From Gammaproteobacteria bacterium (GTDB lineage: Bacteria > Pseudomonadota > Gammaproteobacteria > QNFE01), in the NCBI GenBank assembly GCA_003645455.1, contig QNFE01000006.1, forward strand, positions 1 through 64,000: a stretch of 64,000 bases of DNA, in the 5' to 3' direction. The position numbers and the translations under genes are program-made. The number at the start of each line of letters is the position of its first letter. Position 1 is the first letter of the stretch. The notes under the pieces were generated by a model, which was given only the letters and a program-made list of their open reading frames with translations, was not told the DNA's origin and did no database searches. This document shows, piece after piece, positions 51,723 through 61,035 of the stretch.

Positions 51723-52203
51723 AAAAATAAAAATTTTGAAATCTGTCTATCTTGAATCATCTGTCATAAGTTATATTAGCTCCAATCCAAGCAGGGACTT
51801 AATTGTCTCTGCTCGTCAGATTATTACAATGGATTGGTGGACGAATCACAAAAAAGAATATAATATTTTTGTTTCTGAATTGACTATAAAAGAGATAAGT
51901 TTGGGGAGCGATGCTCAATCTAAAAAAAGATTATCTTTGATTGAAGGTGTTGAGGTGTTGGAGACAACAGAGAATGCTAAAAAATTAGCAAAAATTCTGA
52001 TTAAGAATAGAGTTGTTCCCAAAACAAGTGCAGAGGATGCTTTGCATATTGCTATTTCTGCGGTGCAAAATATTGATTTTTTGCTAACATGGAATTTTAA
52101 ACACATCAATAATGCTAACACCAAAGAAAAAATAAAACACATAATTGAAAAAAATGATTATAATAGCCCAATATTATGTTCACCAGAGGAGCTTAACAGG
52201 TAA
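51712..52203 (+). CDS. PIN-domain ribonuclease (toxin-like), TTG start
   Basis: VYLESSVISYISS; SELTIKEIS; SAEDALHIAISAVQNIDFLLTWNFKHINN. Confidence 0.87.
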   Translation: MSDKKIKILKSVYLESSVISYISSNPSRDLIVSARQIITMDWWTNHKKEYNIFVSELTIKEISLGSDAQSKKRLSLIEGVEVLETTENAKKLAKILIKNRVVPKTSAEDALHIAISAVQNIDFLLTWNFKHINNANTKEKIKHIIEKNDYNSPILCSPEELNR

Positions 52204-52382
52204 TGATAGATGACCCAATTGTAGCAGAAATTCGCAAAAACCGTAATTTGCATGCAAAAAAATATAACTATGACTTAGATAAAATATTTTTATCAATAAA
52301 AAAAGCTGAAAAAAAGCACCATAGACTACTTGTCAATCGTGAAATTAATAATTTTGAGAAGAAATTAGATGTCGTTGTTTAA
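52203..52382 (+). CDS. Small PIN-partner protein (59 aa, putative antitoxin; absent from the ORF track)
   Basis: MIDDPIVAEIRKNRNLHAKKYNYDLDKIFLSIKKAEKKHHRLLVNREINNFEKKLDVVV*; start overlaps PIN stop (TAATG). Confidence 0.8.
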   Translation: MIDDPIVAEIRKNRNLHAKKYNYDLDKIFLSIKKAEKKHHRLLVNREINNFEKKLDVVV

Positions 52383-52605
52383 TAAATTCAAAAAAACAAC
52401 AATTGCTATTAACAAAACACAAGAGAGGATTTATGCCGAAGTTATGGATGAATTAGAACAAGGCAAAATGAAAAAAGGCTTGTGGGGCAAAGCTTTGAGC
52501 GATGGATTAGGGGACGAGACCAAAGCCCGCGGAATTTATATCAAATTAAGATTTAAAGACATAAAAGATAATACAGGAATGGATCAAAAAAATATTGAAA
52601 CATAG
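52369..52605 (+). CDS. Hypothetical small protein
   Basis: 78 aa ORF overlapping the end of the putative antitoxin. Confidence 0.55.
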   Translation: MSLFNKFKKTTIAINKTQERIYAEVMDELEQGKMKKGLWGKALSDGLGDETKARGIYIKLRFKDIKDNTGMDQKNIET

Positions 52606-52852
52606 AAAATAATCTATTTTTTCGGAAGCGGTAGACAAGTTACCGTATTAAAAAAGGCTGGCATTAAATATAACATAAAACGGATTATGATTTTATGACA
52701 GACCCATTTTATAAAAATGTCTGTCCCTAAATATAAATCAAACCATGTAGAATGCGGTGGTAAGATTTTTATTAAGACAGATTACAGCATCTAAATCTTA
52801 TTTTTTATAAGATTCACAGACCATAACAATCAGAAAGACAAATGTAATATTC

Positions 52853-54346
52853 TCAGAAAAAGAACTCTAAACCAAGAGAGCCTGAATATGCTTGTTTATC
52901 GTCGTCTTTGCCTGTGGCTAAATCAAGATTTAAAACCCCAAATGTCAAACCAAACCCTATCAGGCTCATTTTAGATCCTGCCATATTTTTGCTATAACTG
53001 GTGCGAACATCAGGCACAAAAGAATAATACCAAGCTGATTTTTTAGGGACATTATATGAGGCTCCTAATTTTATCCATTGGCTTTCATCATTTGATAGGT
53101 TTTCTGTTTTGTTAAGATCCAAAGATCCTGCCAATACAAACATCTTGTTTTTTGTCATATAATAAGCACCATCAATGCTAAGTTGTGGCTTTAACTCAAT
53201 TTCTTTATCTGCCACCGCACCAAAACCTGTTGCCGAGTTTGAGGTATTGTGAATAGGGATTGATGGCGAGTTTAAGTTGCGTAAAATAGCCCCCGCTTGA
53301 TATTTATCAGTTTGAAATTGTCCACCTATATCTATGCCAATTGTGGTATCATTGTGATCCTCTTCTAAGTCTTTAACATCATCCTTCATTTTATCACCGA
53401 CATCATCGCCCTTAGCTGAGGCTCTCATATATTCATCAATACCTATTATGCTTTGATTATAACTTGACTTTAAAATTTTCAAGCGAACACCTGCTTTAAT
53501 TTTTTGTTTTTTTGCTAATTTTATTTTTAATAAATTGTCAACTCTTCTGCCGTATCCTATCGCCAATTCAGAAGATTTGCCATACATCAGGCCAAATCCA
53601 GCGTTGGTGGTAATTTCATCTAATATATCCTCGGTATCTGGCATATATTTTTTTGTTGTATGGTCTTTAAGCTCCTGTGCACTGGGAGCTCTGCCTAACT
53701 GTTGGGTTAAATCAATCAGATCCTGAGCTGCATTGGCAAGTATTTTAGCTTCGGCGTCAGCGACCAGTTTTTCTAAGGCAACTTTGCCATCAAATGTGCC
53801 AGGGGCAGTTTGCAAGGCATTAAATTTACCAACCAAATGAGTGCTTTGTTTAATTGACCAGCCACCATATAGTTTGGACGATTCCAAAACAATTGGAATA
53901 GAGATGCTGGCTTTTATGCTCAAAAAGGCGTCTTTGTTGTTGCCAAAAGCAGTGTTAATGTCTTTTATCATTTTTTCGGTGGTAGCAACTGCATTGTCTA
54001 TACCATCAGTTCCTTTATTGTCAATGGCATCCATACCATCTTCAAGATCATCAATAAAAGACTCCATTTGGCTTTCTTCAAGATAGAAGTTCAAATCCAA
54101 ACCTGCTCCATAATTACCATCTTTTTTTTGATAATTGCCAAGCCAAGCAGGGTTGCTGTCTCTGGCAAAAATTGTGTTTTGATTGCTGGCATTTGTAAGA
54201 TTGATGTTAGGGCCAATCGGCTGCCCATCGACACTCGCAATAACATTGGATTGCAAAACAAGCATTGCTAAAGATAGGGTTAAAGTTTTAAAATTAAGTT
54301 TCATTGTATTGCTCCTAAAAAAAATACAAAAGTAAATCAAAGTCAT
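52853..54346 (-). CDS. Conjugal transfer TraF-like outer-membrane/periplasmic protein
   Basis: Signal peptide; IFARDSNPAWLGNYQKKDGNYG… beta-rich C-terminus SGSLGLEFFF; resembles the TraF_2 family (from memory). Confidence 0.68.
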   Translation of the reverse strand: MTLIYFCIFFRSNTMKLNFKTLTLSLAMLVLQSNVIASVDGQPIGPNINLTNASNQNTIFARDSNPAWLGNYQKKDGNYGAGLDLNFYLEESQMESFIDDLEDGMDAIDNKGTDGIDNAVATTEKMIKDINTAFGNNKDAFLSIKASISIPIVLESSKLYGGWSIKQSTHLVGKFNALQTAPGTFDGKVALEKLVADAEAKILANAAQDLIDLTQQLGRAPSAQELKDHTTKKYMPDTEDILDEITTNAGFGLMYGKSSELAIGYGRRVDNLLKIKLAKKQKIKAGVRLKILKSSYNQSIIGIDEYMRASAKGDDVGDKMKDDVKDLEEDHNDTTIGIDIGGQFQTDKYQAGAILRNLNSPSIPIHNTSNSATGFGAVADKEIELKPQLSIDGAYYMTKNKMFVLAGSLDLNKTENLSNDESQWIKLGASYNVPKKSAWYYSFVPDVRTSYSKNMAGSKMSLIGFGLTFGVLNLDLATGKDDDKQAYSGSLGLEFFF

Positions 54347-54362
54347 AAAAAATCAGTCATAA

Positions 54363-54482
54363 TTATTTATACTTGTGTGTCAGATGTCTGTTCCACTGCT
54401 TGTTAGCTCGCAAGACCACAAACAAGCCAACAAATGAAAACGATAGCAATAAACTAGGAAAAACCCAAAGATAATCAATCAT
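54363..54482 (-). CDS. 39-aa single-TM micropeptide
   Basis: MIDYLWVFPSLLLSFSFVGLFVVLRANKQWNRHLTHKYK*; preceded by AAGGAG. Confidence 0.5.
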   Translation of the reverse strand: MIDYLWVFPSLLLSFSFVGLFVVLRANKQWNRHLTHKYK

Positions 54483-54703
54483 AATCAAATCTCCTTAAAA
54501 TCAATAGAGAAATAAACTCCAAAAAGATAAATAAAATTGAAGATATTGTCACAGATAAAAATGCACTATTGACAAAACCTACATAACCAATTGTAGCAAA
54601 CCGAGCAATAGCAATTATTCTTAATGTTGTAGCCAAGTGCCTTGCTTGTTCTTGGTTGATGTCTCTATAATGTTTTCAAATCTAAAAAAAATTAAAAAGC
54701 ACA

Positions 54704-55540
54704 CTATAACATATCTTGCCAAATAGGTGTAAGTTTTTTTGGTAGTTTTTTATTCATTCCCAAATAAACAAATTTATTTTTAGGGTTATGAAAATCAGAG
54801 CCTATTGATGCTTTAAAATCATAATCCACACAAAGATTTGTGGCAGTTTTTATATCCTGTTCGTTGGTGCGTCCTGATATAACCTCAATTCCGTCACCAC
54901 CGAGATTTTTAAAATCTTGACATAAGTGATTTAACCAACTCATCGTCATTTTGTATCTCATAGGGTGTGCGACAACTGCTACCCCGCCTGCATTTTTTAT
55001 CCAACCCACAGCATCGGATAAATCAACAGATAACAAAGGCACACAACACCTTTTATTATCAGCAAGATATTTGTCAAATGCCTCTTGCATCGTGTTACAT
55101 TTTTTTTGTTCAATTAAATAGGTAGCAAAATGAGTGCGAGAAATATTTTTGTTGCCTGCTAATATACTAACTCTTTCTAAAACACCGCTCAATCCCAAAT
55201 TTTCAATTTTTTTGGCAATTTTTATGGCTCTATTTTGCCGAGAGTTTATCAATTTCTTTAAGCCTTCTTGCATTATTCTATCATCAGGGTTAAAATTTAA
55301 ACCAACAATATGGATAGGTTTTTTTTGCCAAATAGTGGAGATTTCAATTCCAGTTAAAAATTGAATATTTAATTTATCTGCTATTTTTTTTGCCTCTTTT
55401 AAGCCATCGACAGAATCGTGATCAGTTAAAGATAATAAATCAATAGAATTTTTTTTGGCAACTTGAACTAATTCAGTAGGAGATAAAATTCCATCTGAAA
55501 TATTGCTATGACAATGTAAATCGGCTATCATTTTCGCCAA
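54704..55540 (-). CDS. PHP-domain phosphoesterase (YciV/RNase AM-like)
   Basis: ADLHCHSNISDGILSPTELV; LTDHDSVDGL; VVAHPMRYK; GSDFHNP. Confidence 0.92.
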   Translation of the reverse strand: MAKMIADLHCHSNISDGILSPTELVQVAKKNSIDLLSLTDHDSVDGLKEAKKIADKLNIQFLTGIEISTIWQKKPIHIVGLNFNPDDRIMQEGLKKLINSRQNRAIKIAKKIENLGLSGVLERVSILAGNKNISRTHFATYLIEQKKCNTMQEAFDKYLADNKRCCVPLLSVDLSDAVGWIKNAGGVAVVAHPMRYKMTMSWLNHLCQDFKNLGGDGIEVISGRTNEQDIKTATNLCVDYDFKASIGSDFHNPKNKFVYLGMNKKLPKKLTPIWQDML

Positions 55541-55545
55541 AAAGA

Positions 55546-55749
55546 CTATTCAAACATTTTATTTAAGGCATCAATACCCTCATCAACCACTTCTTGCAAT
55601 TCATCAGGTGAATCATCGTGATCATATGCCATCTGACAATATATAGACAAACCTTTCAAAGCACAGGCTATTTTTTTAACTTCATCTTCATCAAGGCTAA
55701 CACCATTTTTAAGCTTCAAGTGATTCTCGCTCATGTTTTTATGCTCCAA
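55546..55749 (-). CDS. Small acidic hypothetical protein
   Basis: 67 aa ORF directly upstream of the PHP gene. Confidence 0.65.
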   Translation of the reverse strand: MEHKNMSENHLKLKNGVSLDEDEVKKIACALKGLSIYCQMAYDHDDSPDELQEVVDEGIDALNKMFE

Positions 55750-55786
55750 AAAAAACTATTATTATAACATTGTATTTTTATAAAAG

Positions 55787-56752
55787 TTATGAAATGTTTT
55801 GACAAATTTGCTCCGCTGTTATTTTTTCTAAACATTCATAGGATTTGAGAGGGCAGAATCGTTTAAAGCATGGTTGGCATTCTAAATTTGTTTGTAAAAT
55901 TGTTTTGTTATTTGTTAAGGGTGGTGTATAAAAAGGTGATGATCCACCATAAATAACTATAGGATGACAATTAACAGCCGAGCTTATATGCATCAATCCT
56001 GAATCATTTGTAATTGCATATTGGCATAAATCTAAAATATCAATTGCATCAAAAATTGTAGTTTTCCCAGATAAGTTTAAGATATTATCATTATTTTTGC
56101 ATATTTTATCACATATTAATTTTTCGTTTTTGCCACCGAGAATTATAATTTCATAACCTTTTTTTTGCAAAACAGTGGCAAGGGACGCAAATTTGTTCGC
56201 GGGATACTGTTTTGTTTTGCCATAACTTGCCCCTGGCATAAATGCGATTAGTTTTTTGGTTTTGATTTTTTGTTGCCATTTTTGTTGGTTGTTTGGGTCA
56301 ATTTGTAATTTTGGATATGGTGGTTTTTGTTTATAGTTGATTAGTTTTAAAGTTTTTTCAAGCCAAGGGGTATTTTTGTCGTGTGGTATGTTTTTTATGT
56401 CATTGATAAAAAAATTACGGATATTTGCTGATGTGCCAGATCTTATAGGAATTTTGGCAAAATAGGGGATAAGGGCTGCTTTGAATTTACGTGGAATTAT
56501 AATGGCTTTATCAAATTTGCCTTTTATTTTTTTGGCAGTTTTCAGATATAATGATAGTTGAAATTTGCCATGCTGCAAATCAAGTGGATAAATATCATTA
56601 ACCTCTGCTATTCTTTGGTAGATTGGTTTTAACCATAAAGGACATAAGACAGATATTTTTAAATTTTTTGGCAGAGCACGGATGAGGCTATGGGACATAA
56701 CCGCATCACCTAACCAGTGTGGACTTATAATTAAAATTCTTTGGTTTTGCAA
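55787..56752 (-). CDS. waaF: ADP-heptose:LPS heptosyltransferase II
   Basis: ISPHWLGDAVMSHSLIRALP; MPGASYGKTKQYP; TNDSGLMHISSAVNCHPIVIYGGSSP; CFKRFCPL. Confidence 0.93.
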   Translation of the reverse strand: MQNQRILIISPHWLGDAVMSHSLIRALPKNLKISVLCPLWLKPIYQRIAEVNDIYPLDLQHGKFQLSLYLKTAKKIKGKFDKAIIIPRKFKAALIPYFAKIPIRSGTSANIRNFFINDIKNIPHDKNTPWLEKTLKLINYKQKPPYPKLQIDPNNQQKWQQKIKTKKLIAFMPGASYGKTKQYPANKFASLATVLQKKGYEIIILGGKNEKLICDKICKNNDNILNLSGKTTIFDAIDILDLCQYAITNDSGLMHISSAVNCHPIVIYGGSSPFYTPPLTNNKTILQTNLECQPCFKRFCPLKSYECLEKITAEQICQNIS

Positions 56753-56762
56753 GATATTAAAC

Positions 56763-57311
56763 TCAATCTTTTGGTCTCATTACATTCCACACACTTTTTA
56801 AATTATAATTTCTATAACGTCCAGGTTTTTTACGGTTGCCACCTGGATAACTTAATAGGTTAGCAATTTTTTTATTATAATCTACCCAACTTACAAACAT
56901 TCCGCTGTGTTCTGAATTGTGATATGAATGGTTGATAAAATACAACCAGTCGCCAGGTTTAATTATGGATTGTTTGGCAAATGGTCCTCTTTTTTTATGA
57001 GATTTAAAAACTGTTTGTCTGTTTTGGTAATCAAAGCCTGCCCGATTATAAGCAACATTTAAATAATCCCAACAACCACCACGAATTATCTCACCTTTTG
57101 CCACCATTTTTTGAGCGGTTGAGAGCACAATCTGTCCATTGTTTTGTTGTTGTGATGATGATTGTATTTGTTGTCTATGGTAAATGAACCCCACATTAGA
57201 TTTGTCAACATGGCGTGCATAGGGTTGCGGTTGTGGCTTTTTATTGTTAAATGAGCAAGCAACAAGGTTAAAAAAAATTAAGGGAAGTAAAAAATAAAAT
57301 AGATTTTTCAT
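56763..57311 (-). CDS. Lipoprotein, NlpC/P60-like fold possible
   Basis: Lipobox VACSFN; GGCWDYLNVAYNRAGF…KPGDWLYFINHSYHNSEHSGMFVSW. Confidence 0.6.
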   Translation of the reverse strand: MKNLFYFLLPLIFFNLVACSFNNKKPQPQPYARHVDKSNVGFIYHRQQIQSSSQQQNNGQIVLSTAQKMVAKGEIIRGGCWDYLNVAYNRAGFDYQNRQTVFKSHKKRGPFAKQSIIKPGDWLYFINHSYHNSEHSGMFVSWVDYNKKIANLLSYPGGNRKKPGRYRNYNLKSVWNVMRPKD

Positions 57312-57316
57312 AACGG

Positions 57317-59539
57317 TTATTTGGTGAGTTTTAAAAAAATTTGTGCCAGCTTTTCTGGCAGGGTTAAAATGTCGTCTATAATAGCATAATTTTTTAAAAA
57401 TATTCTTTTGACATATTGATCCGACTTTTTGTCTAAGTTTATGCAGTAGGTAAAGATATTTTTTTGTTGTAATTCTATTCTGGCTTGTTTGGCATCTTCT
57501 ATCAATAAATTTTGGTCTTTGACATCAATATCAGCAGGTTCACCATCGGTTAAAATCAAGACAATTTTTTTATCATTTTTTTGGTTTTGTAAGATATTAC
57601 CACTGTGGCGCATAGCAGCCCCCATTCTTGTTGAGAGACCAGCTCGCATAGCCGACAATCTTTTTTTTACACTATCATCAAATTTTTCGCTATATCCTTT
57701 AATGTGATAATACCCTACAAAATGCCTGCCGTTGGAATTAAATCCTGCGATGGCAAAATTATCTTGCAGTTGCTCGATAGCCCAGCTTAAAATAACTATT
57801 GCCTCTTGTAATAAATTCAAGATAGTTTGCGAAGATTTTTTGTTAATTTTATTATTGCCAGAGGCAGATAAGTCAAGCAATAGTGAGAGTGCGATATCTC
57901 GCTCATAGGGAGTTGTGTTAGCATTGATGCGATTATCAATTTCAATCCCAGATTTGTAATCAATATAAGAGCCGATGGCTATATCGGTATCTAATTCTGT
58001 GCCGTCTTCTTGGTATCGCAGACGTTTATGGTTTTGCGGTTTTAATGAATCTAATAATTTTTTGAGTTTATTTGTTGTTTTTTTATGTTTTAATAAAATA
58101 TTGTTTATTTTATCTGAATTTGCCTCGGCATATTTGCTTTCATATAGGGTGACCCAATCTGGTTTAAAAATTTTGGCTATATAATCCCACTCGTCATATA
58201 AATAAGGAATGCCATAGGTTTTTTTGTCCTCATCGGTTGTTTTTCTCTCCATCATATCCTCAGGCTCATCATTTTCTTCGTGAAAAAGCCACATAGTGCG
58301 ATTGTCATCACGATAATCAATTAGGGTATTTTTAAAATAAACCTGTGAATACGAGTCACTTTTGAGTTGAGCTTTAATCGTGAAATCCAACCCAATTTTT
58401 AAACATTTTGCCGTTGAATGCTCGCCTGTTTGCATCATTTTTAAAAACTTATCAACATATTCGTTAATTATCTGGTTGCTACATTTATAATCTGAATTTA
58501 ATATTTTATAAGATAATTGTGCCATTCTGTGGCGAACACAGGATATATTTTTATCATCACAATCATTATCAATCGGGACAGGGTGTAGTTTTTGCCACAA
58601 ATATCGCAAACCGGGATATTTTTGCATTGCCAGATATTCTACTCTGGAATCTTCAAATAATTCAATAAAAAATCTTTGCATCGGCGAGAGGTTGTCACCT
58701 ACAACTTGTTTGGTCCATTTTATATGCGAACTAATATGACAAATTTGAGCAAAATAACGATTTTTGCCACTTATATTATTTTTGGTGTCATAAGAATCTG
58801 GCATAAATAAAGTCCCATCATCCAAAAAACAACCAGCAGGATTTGCTTTGGTAAGAGTTACAGGTTGCGGGCGAAAATTTAATTTAATATCCCACAAACT
58901 TTTGGCATATTTTTGCAAAGAATTTTCAATATTGATAAGCAATGTGCCTGCTCTTTGTCTTTGCAACATTGACTTGCTATCAGATGTTTTAAGCGAGAAA
59001 AAATCCGTTTGATGTTCTGGATTGTCTTTGAAATATAAAATCCCATATTCTGCCCATTTTTTTAAACCATCAACATTAACAATTTTTAATAATTTTGCCG
59101 AATTTTCGATAAAAACAGGCAAGGCAACACTCGGATGAGTGGAGTGAATGCCATGCACCGAGACACTAGTTTTATCAGATAAGATTCTCAAAATTTTAAG
59201 ATAATTTTTAAGTAATAATGGGCTTTCCAAACAACGGCTGATAGCAGGTAAGTGCTGTAAAAACAAAGCTATTGATTTGCTATTGGGGGATTTTTGTAAA
59301 AATAAAATAAGATTAAAAACTAAGTCCGATATGTTCTCGCCAATGATTCGGACAATCTGCGGTATTTCAGATATAAAACTTAAAACAGGGTCTGCACCAC
59401 GACCAAAGGCGGCAATTTGTTCGGCATATTGTTGATATTTTTGAAGATTTAAGTTTTTGGTTTTATAAGCATTGGCATATGAGTCCTGCCATATGTTTTG
59501 CACCTCTTCAAAACTACAATTTAAGACAGGTATTTCCAT
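57317..59539 (-). CDS. VWA-domain protein, CbbO/NorD-like
   Basis: 740 aa; ALSLLLDLSASGNNK (MIDAS-like DxSxS), KIVLILTDGEPADIDVKD; downstream of a CbbQ/NorQ ATPase. Confidence 0.88.
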   Translation of the reverse strand: MEIPVLNCSFEEVQNIWQDSYANAYKTKNLNLQKYQQYAEQIAAFGRGADPVLSFISEIPQIVRIIGENISDLVFNLILFLQKSPNSKSIALFLQHLPAISRCLESPLLLKNYLKILRILSDKTSVSVHGIHSTHPSVALPVFIENSAKLLKIVNVDGLKKWAEYGILYFKDNPEHQTDFFSLKTSDSKSMLQRQRAGTLLINIENSLQKYAKSLWDIKLNFRPQPVTLTKANPAGCFLDDGTLFMPDSYDTKNNISGKNRYFAQICHISSHIKWTKQVVGDNLSPMQRFFIELFEDSRVEYLAMQKYPGLRYLWQKLHPVPIDNDCDDKNISCVRHRMAQLSYKILNSDYKCSNQIINEYVDKFLKMMQTGEHSTAKCLKIGLDFTIKAQLKSDSYSQVYFKNTLIDYRDDNRTMWLFHEENDEPEDMMERKTTDEDKKTYGIPYLYDEWDYIAKIFKPDWVTLYESKYAEANSDKINNILLKHKKTTNKLKKLLDSLKPQNHKRLRYQEDGTELDTDIAIGSYIDYKSGIEIDNRINANTTPYERDIALSLLLDLSASGNNKINKKSSQTILNLLQEAIVILSWAIEQLQDNFAIAGFNSNGRHFVGYYHIKGYSEKFDDSVKKRLSAMRAGLSTRMGAAMRHSGNILQNQKNDKKIVLILTDGEPADIDVKDQNLLIEDAKQARIELQQKNIFTYCINLDKKSDQYVKRIFLKNYAIIDDILTLPEKLAQIFLKLTK

Positions 59540-59569
59540 AAATAATTATCAATTTTTAACTATTAACTA

Positions 59570-60379
59570 TCAACTATCAATCAGTCCTGTGGCAAAAGCC
59601 GCCTTTTCAATGGCATCTTTTATATCTTTGTCATCTGTGATAGGGGAGATAAGTGACATTTTAATTGCATCTTTTGGGTTGATATTTTGTTTTAATAATG
59701 TAGCACAATATACCAACAAACGAGTAGAGATTCCCTCGTCAAGTCCGTGTCCTTTGAGGTTACGTGAAGCTGCTGCTATTTGCACTAATTTATCCGCAAT
59801 ATCCTGGGATATACCCGTTTCTTTGATAATAATTTTTGCCTCAATTGCAGATTTTGGATAGTCAAAATCCAAACAAACAAATCGCTGCTTGGTGCTTTGT
59901 TTTAAATCTTTCATTAACGATTGATAACCTGGATTATAAGAGATAACAAGTTGAAAATCTTTATGTGCCTCAATAAGCTCGCCTTTTTTGTCAAGCGGTA
60001 ACATTCTGCGATAATCAGTTAAAGGATGAATGATAACAGTGGTATCAGCCCGTGCCTCGACAATTTCATCCAAATAACAAATTGCTCCATATCGCACGGC
60101 ATTAGTTAAAGGTCCGTCAACCCATCTGGTGCCGTCTTTATCTAATAAAAATCTACCAATTAAATCAGAGGCTGTCATATCCTCGTTGCAAGCGACCGTT
60201 ATCAGGGGTTTGTTGAGAGAATATGCCATATGTTCGACAAAACGAGATTTGCCACAACCTGTAGGTCCCTTTAACATCATAGGCATTTTTTTGCCATAGG
60301 CTGCTTCATATAAAGAGGATTCATTATTTTGGTTATAATAGAAAGGTTTATCCTTAATTTTGCAATCTGTTATATTCAT
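59570..60379 (-). CDS. MoxR-type AAA+ ATPase, CbbQ/NorQ family
   Basis: LKGPTGCGKSRFVEHMA (Walker A), YLDEIVEARADTTVIIHPLTDYRRMLPLDKKGE. Confidence 0.93.
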   Translation of the reverse strand: MNITDCKIKDKPFYYNQNNESSLYEAAYGKKMPMMLKGPTGCGKSRFVEHMAYSLNKPLITVACNEDMTASDLIGRFLLDKDGTRWVDGPLTNAVRYGAICYLDEIVEARADTTVIIHPLTDYRRMLPLDKKGELIEAHKDFQLVISYNPGYQSLMKDLKQSTKQRFVCLDFDYPKSAIEAKIIIKETGISQDIADKLVQIAAASRNLKGHGLDEGISTRLLVYCATLLKQNINPKDAIKMSLISPITDDKDIKDAIEKAAFATGLIDS

Positions 60380-60516
60380 AAGAGTATTTTTAAAATCAAA
60401 AAGATAAAATTATAATCTTTTTTAAAGCCAATAAGCAAATATATTTTATAAAACATAAGGCTTTTTCATAAATTTTATTCAATTCGTAAAGTACATAAAA
60501 TACACTATTTTTTTAT

Positions 60517-61035
60517 TTAAGTTTGTGTGCAACCGATTGGTTTTTTGTTGTGATTTTTTATAAACTCATTAATAATTTTATTTTCTGCGGTTTTTGCAGG
60601 AGCCCTGCCGTCTTGATATTCTTTACCAAAAATTTTATACTTAGGTTGGATAGGAAAAAAAGCATAAACATTTATAATTTTGTTCATATTTAACAAACTT
60701 TGCAAGACGAAATAATTGGTGGTTGAATTAGTTCCTGCTATTCTGTATTCTATTTTGCCACAATTATATGACTGCACTCTTTTAACAATAGATGTTATGG
60801 TGTGTCCGATTTTAAAGATTTTGTCGTTTATAACGAATAAATAAACTAAGCCGTTTTTATTGATATTGTCCTTATTGGGGTTTATCACCTCTAACCTCTC
60901 ACGATCTTTATTAGGTTTTAAATCGCACAAATGCTGAAAATGTTTTTTGTATTCAAAGTCATTAAAATTAACTTCATTTTGCAATTCGTCACTTGTTTTC
61001 AATAAAACAATATTTCTATTTTTCTTTTTTGCCAT
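60517..61035 (-). CDS. GIY-YIG nuclease, probable restriction endonuclease
   Basis: GLVYLFVINDKIFKIGHTITSIVKRVQSYNCG … ENKIINEF; overlaps the adjacent MTase gene. Confidence 0.8.
   Translation of the reverse strand: MAKKKNRNIVLLKTSDELQNEVNFNDFEYKKHFQHLCDLKPNKDRERLEVINPNKDNINKNGLVYLFVINDKIFKIGHTITSIVKRVQSYNCGKIEYRIAGTNSTTNYFVLQSLLNMNKIINVYAFFPIQPKYKIFGKEYQDGRAPAKTAENKIINEFIKNHNKKPIGCTQT

Noticed and set aside
52690-52730. Small palindrome gacagacccattttataaaaatgtctgtc
   Set aside because: Imperfect single-copy hairpin between convergent genes; probably a terminator-like structure, no further support.
60455-60510. Possible fourth MITE copy (tttttcataaattttattcaattcgtaaagtacataaaatacacta)
   Set aside because: Only loosely similar to one MITE half and lacks both termini; too degenerate to call.
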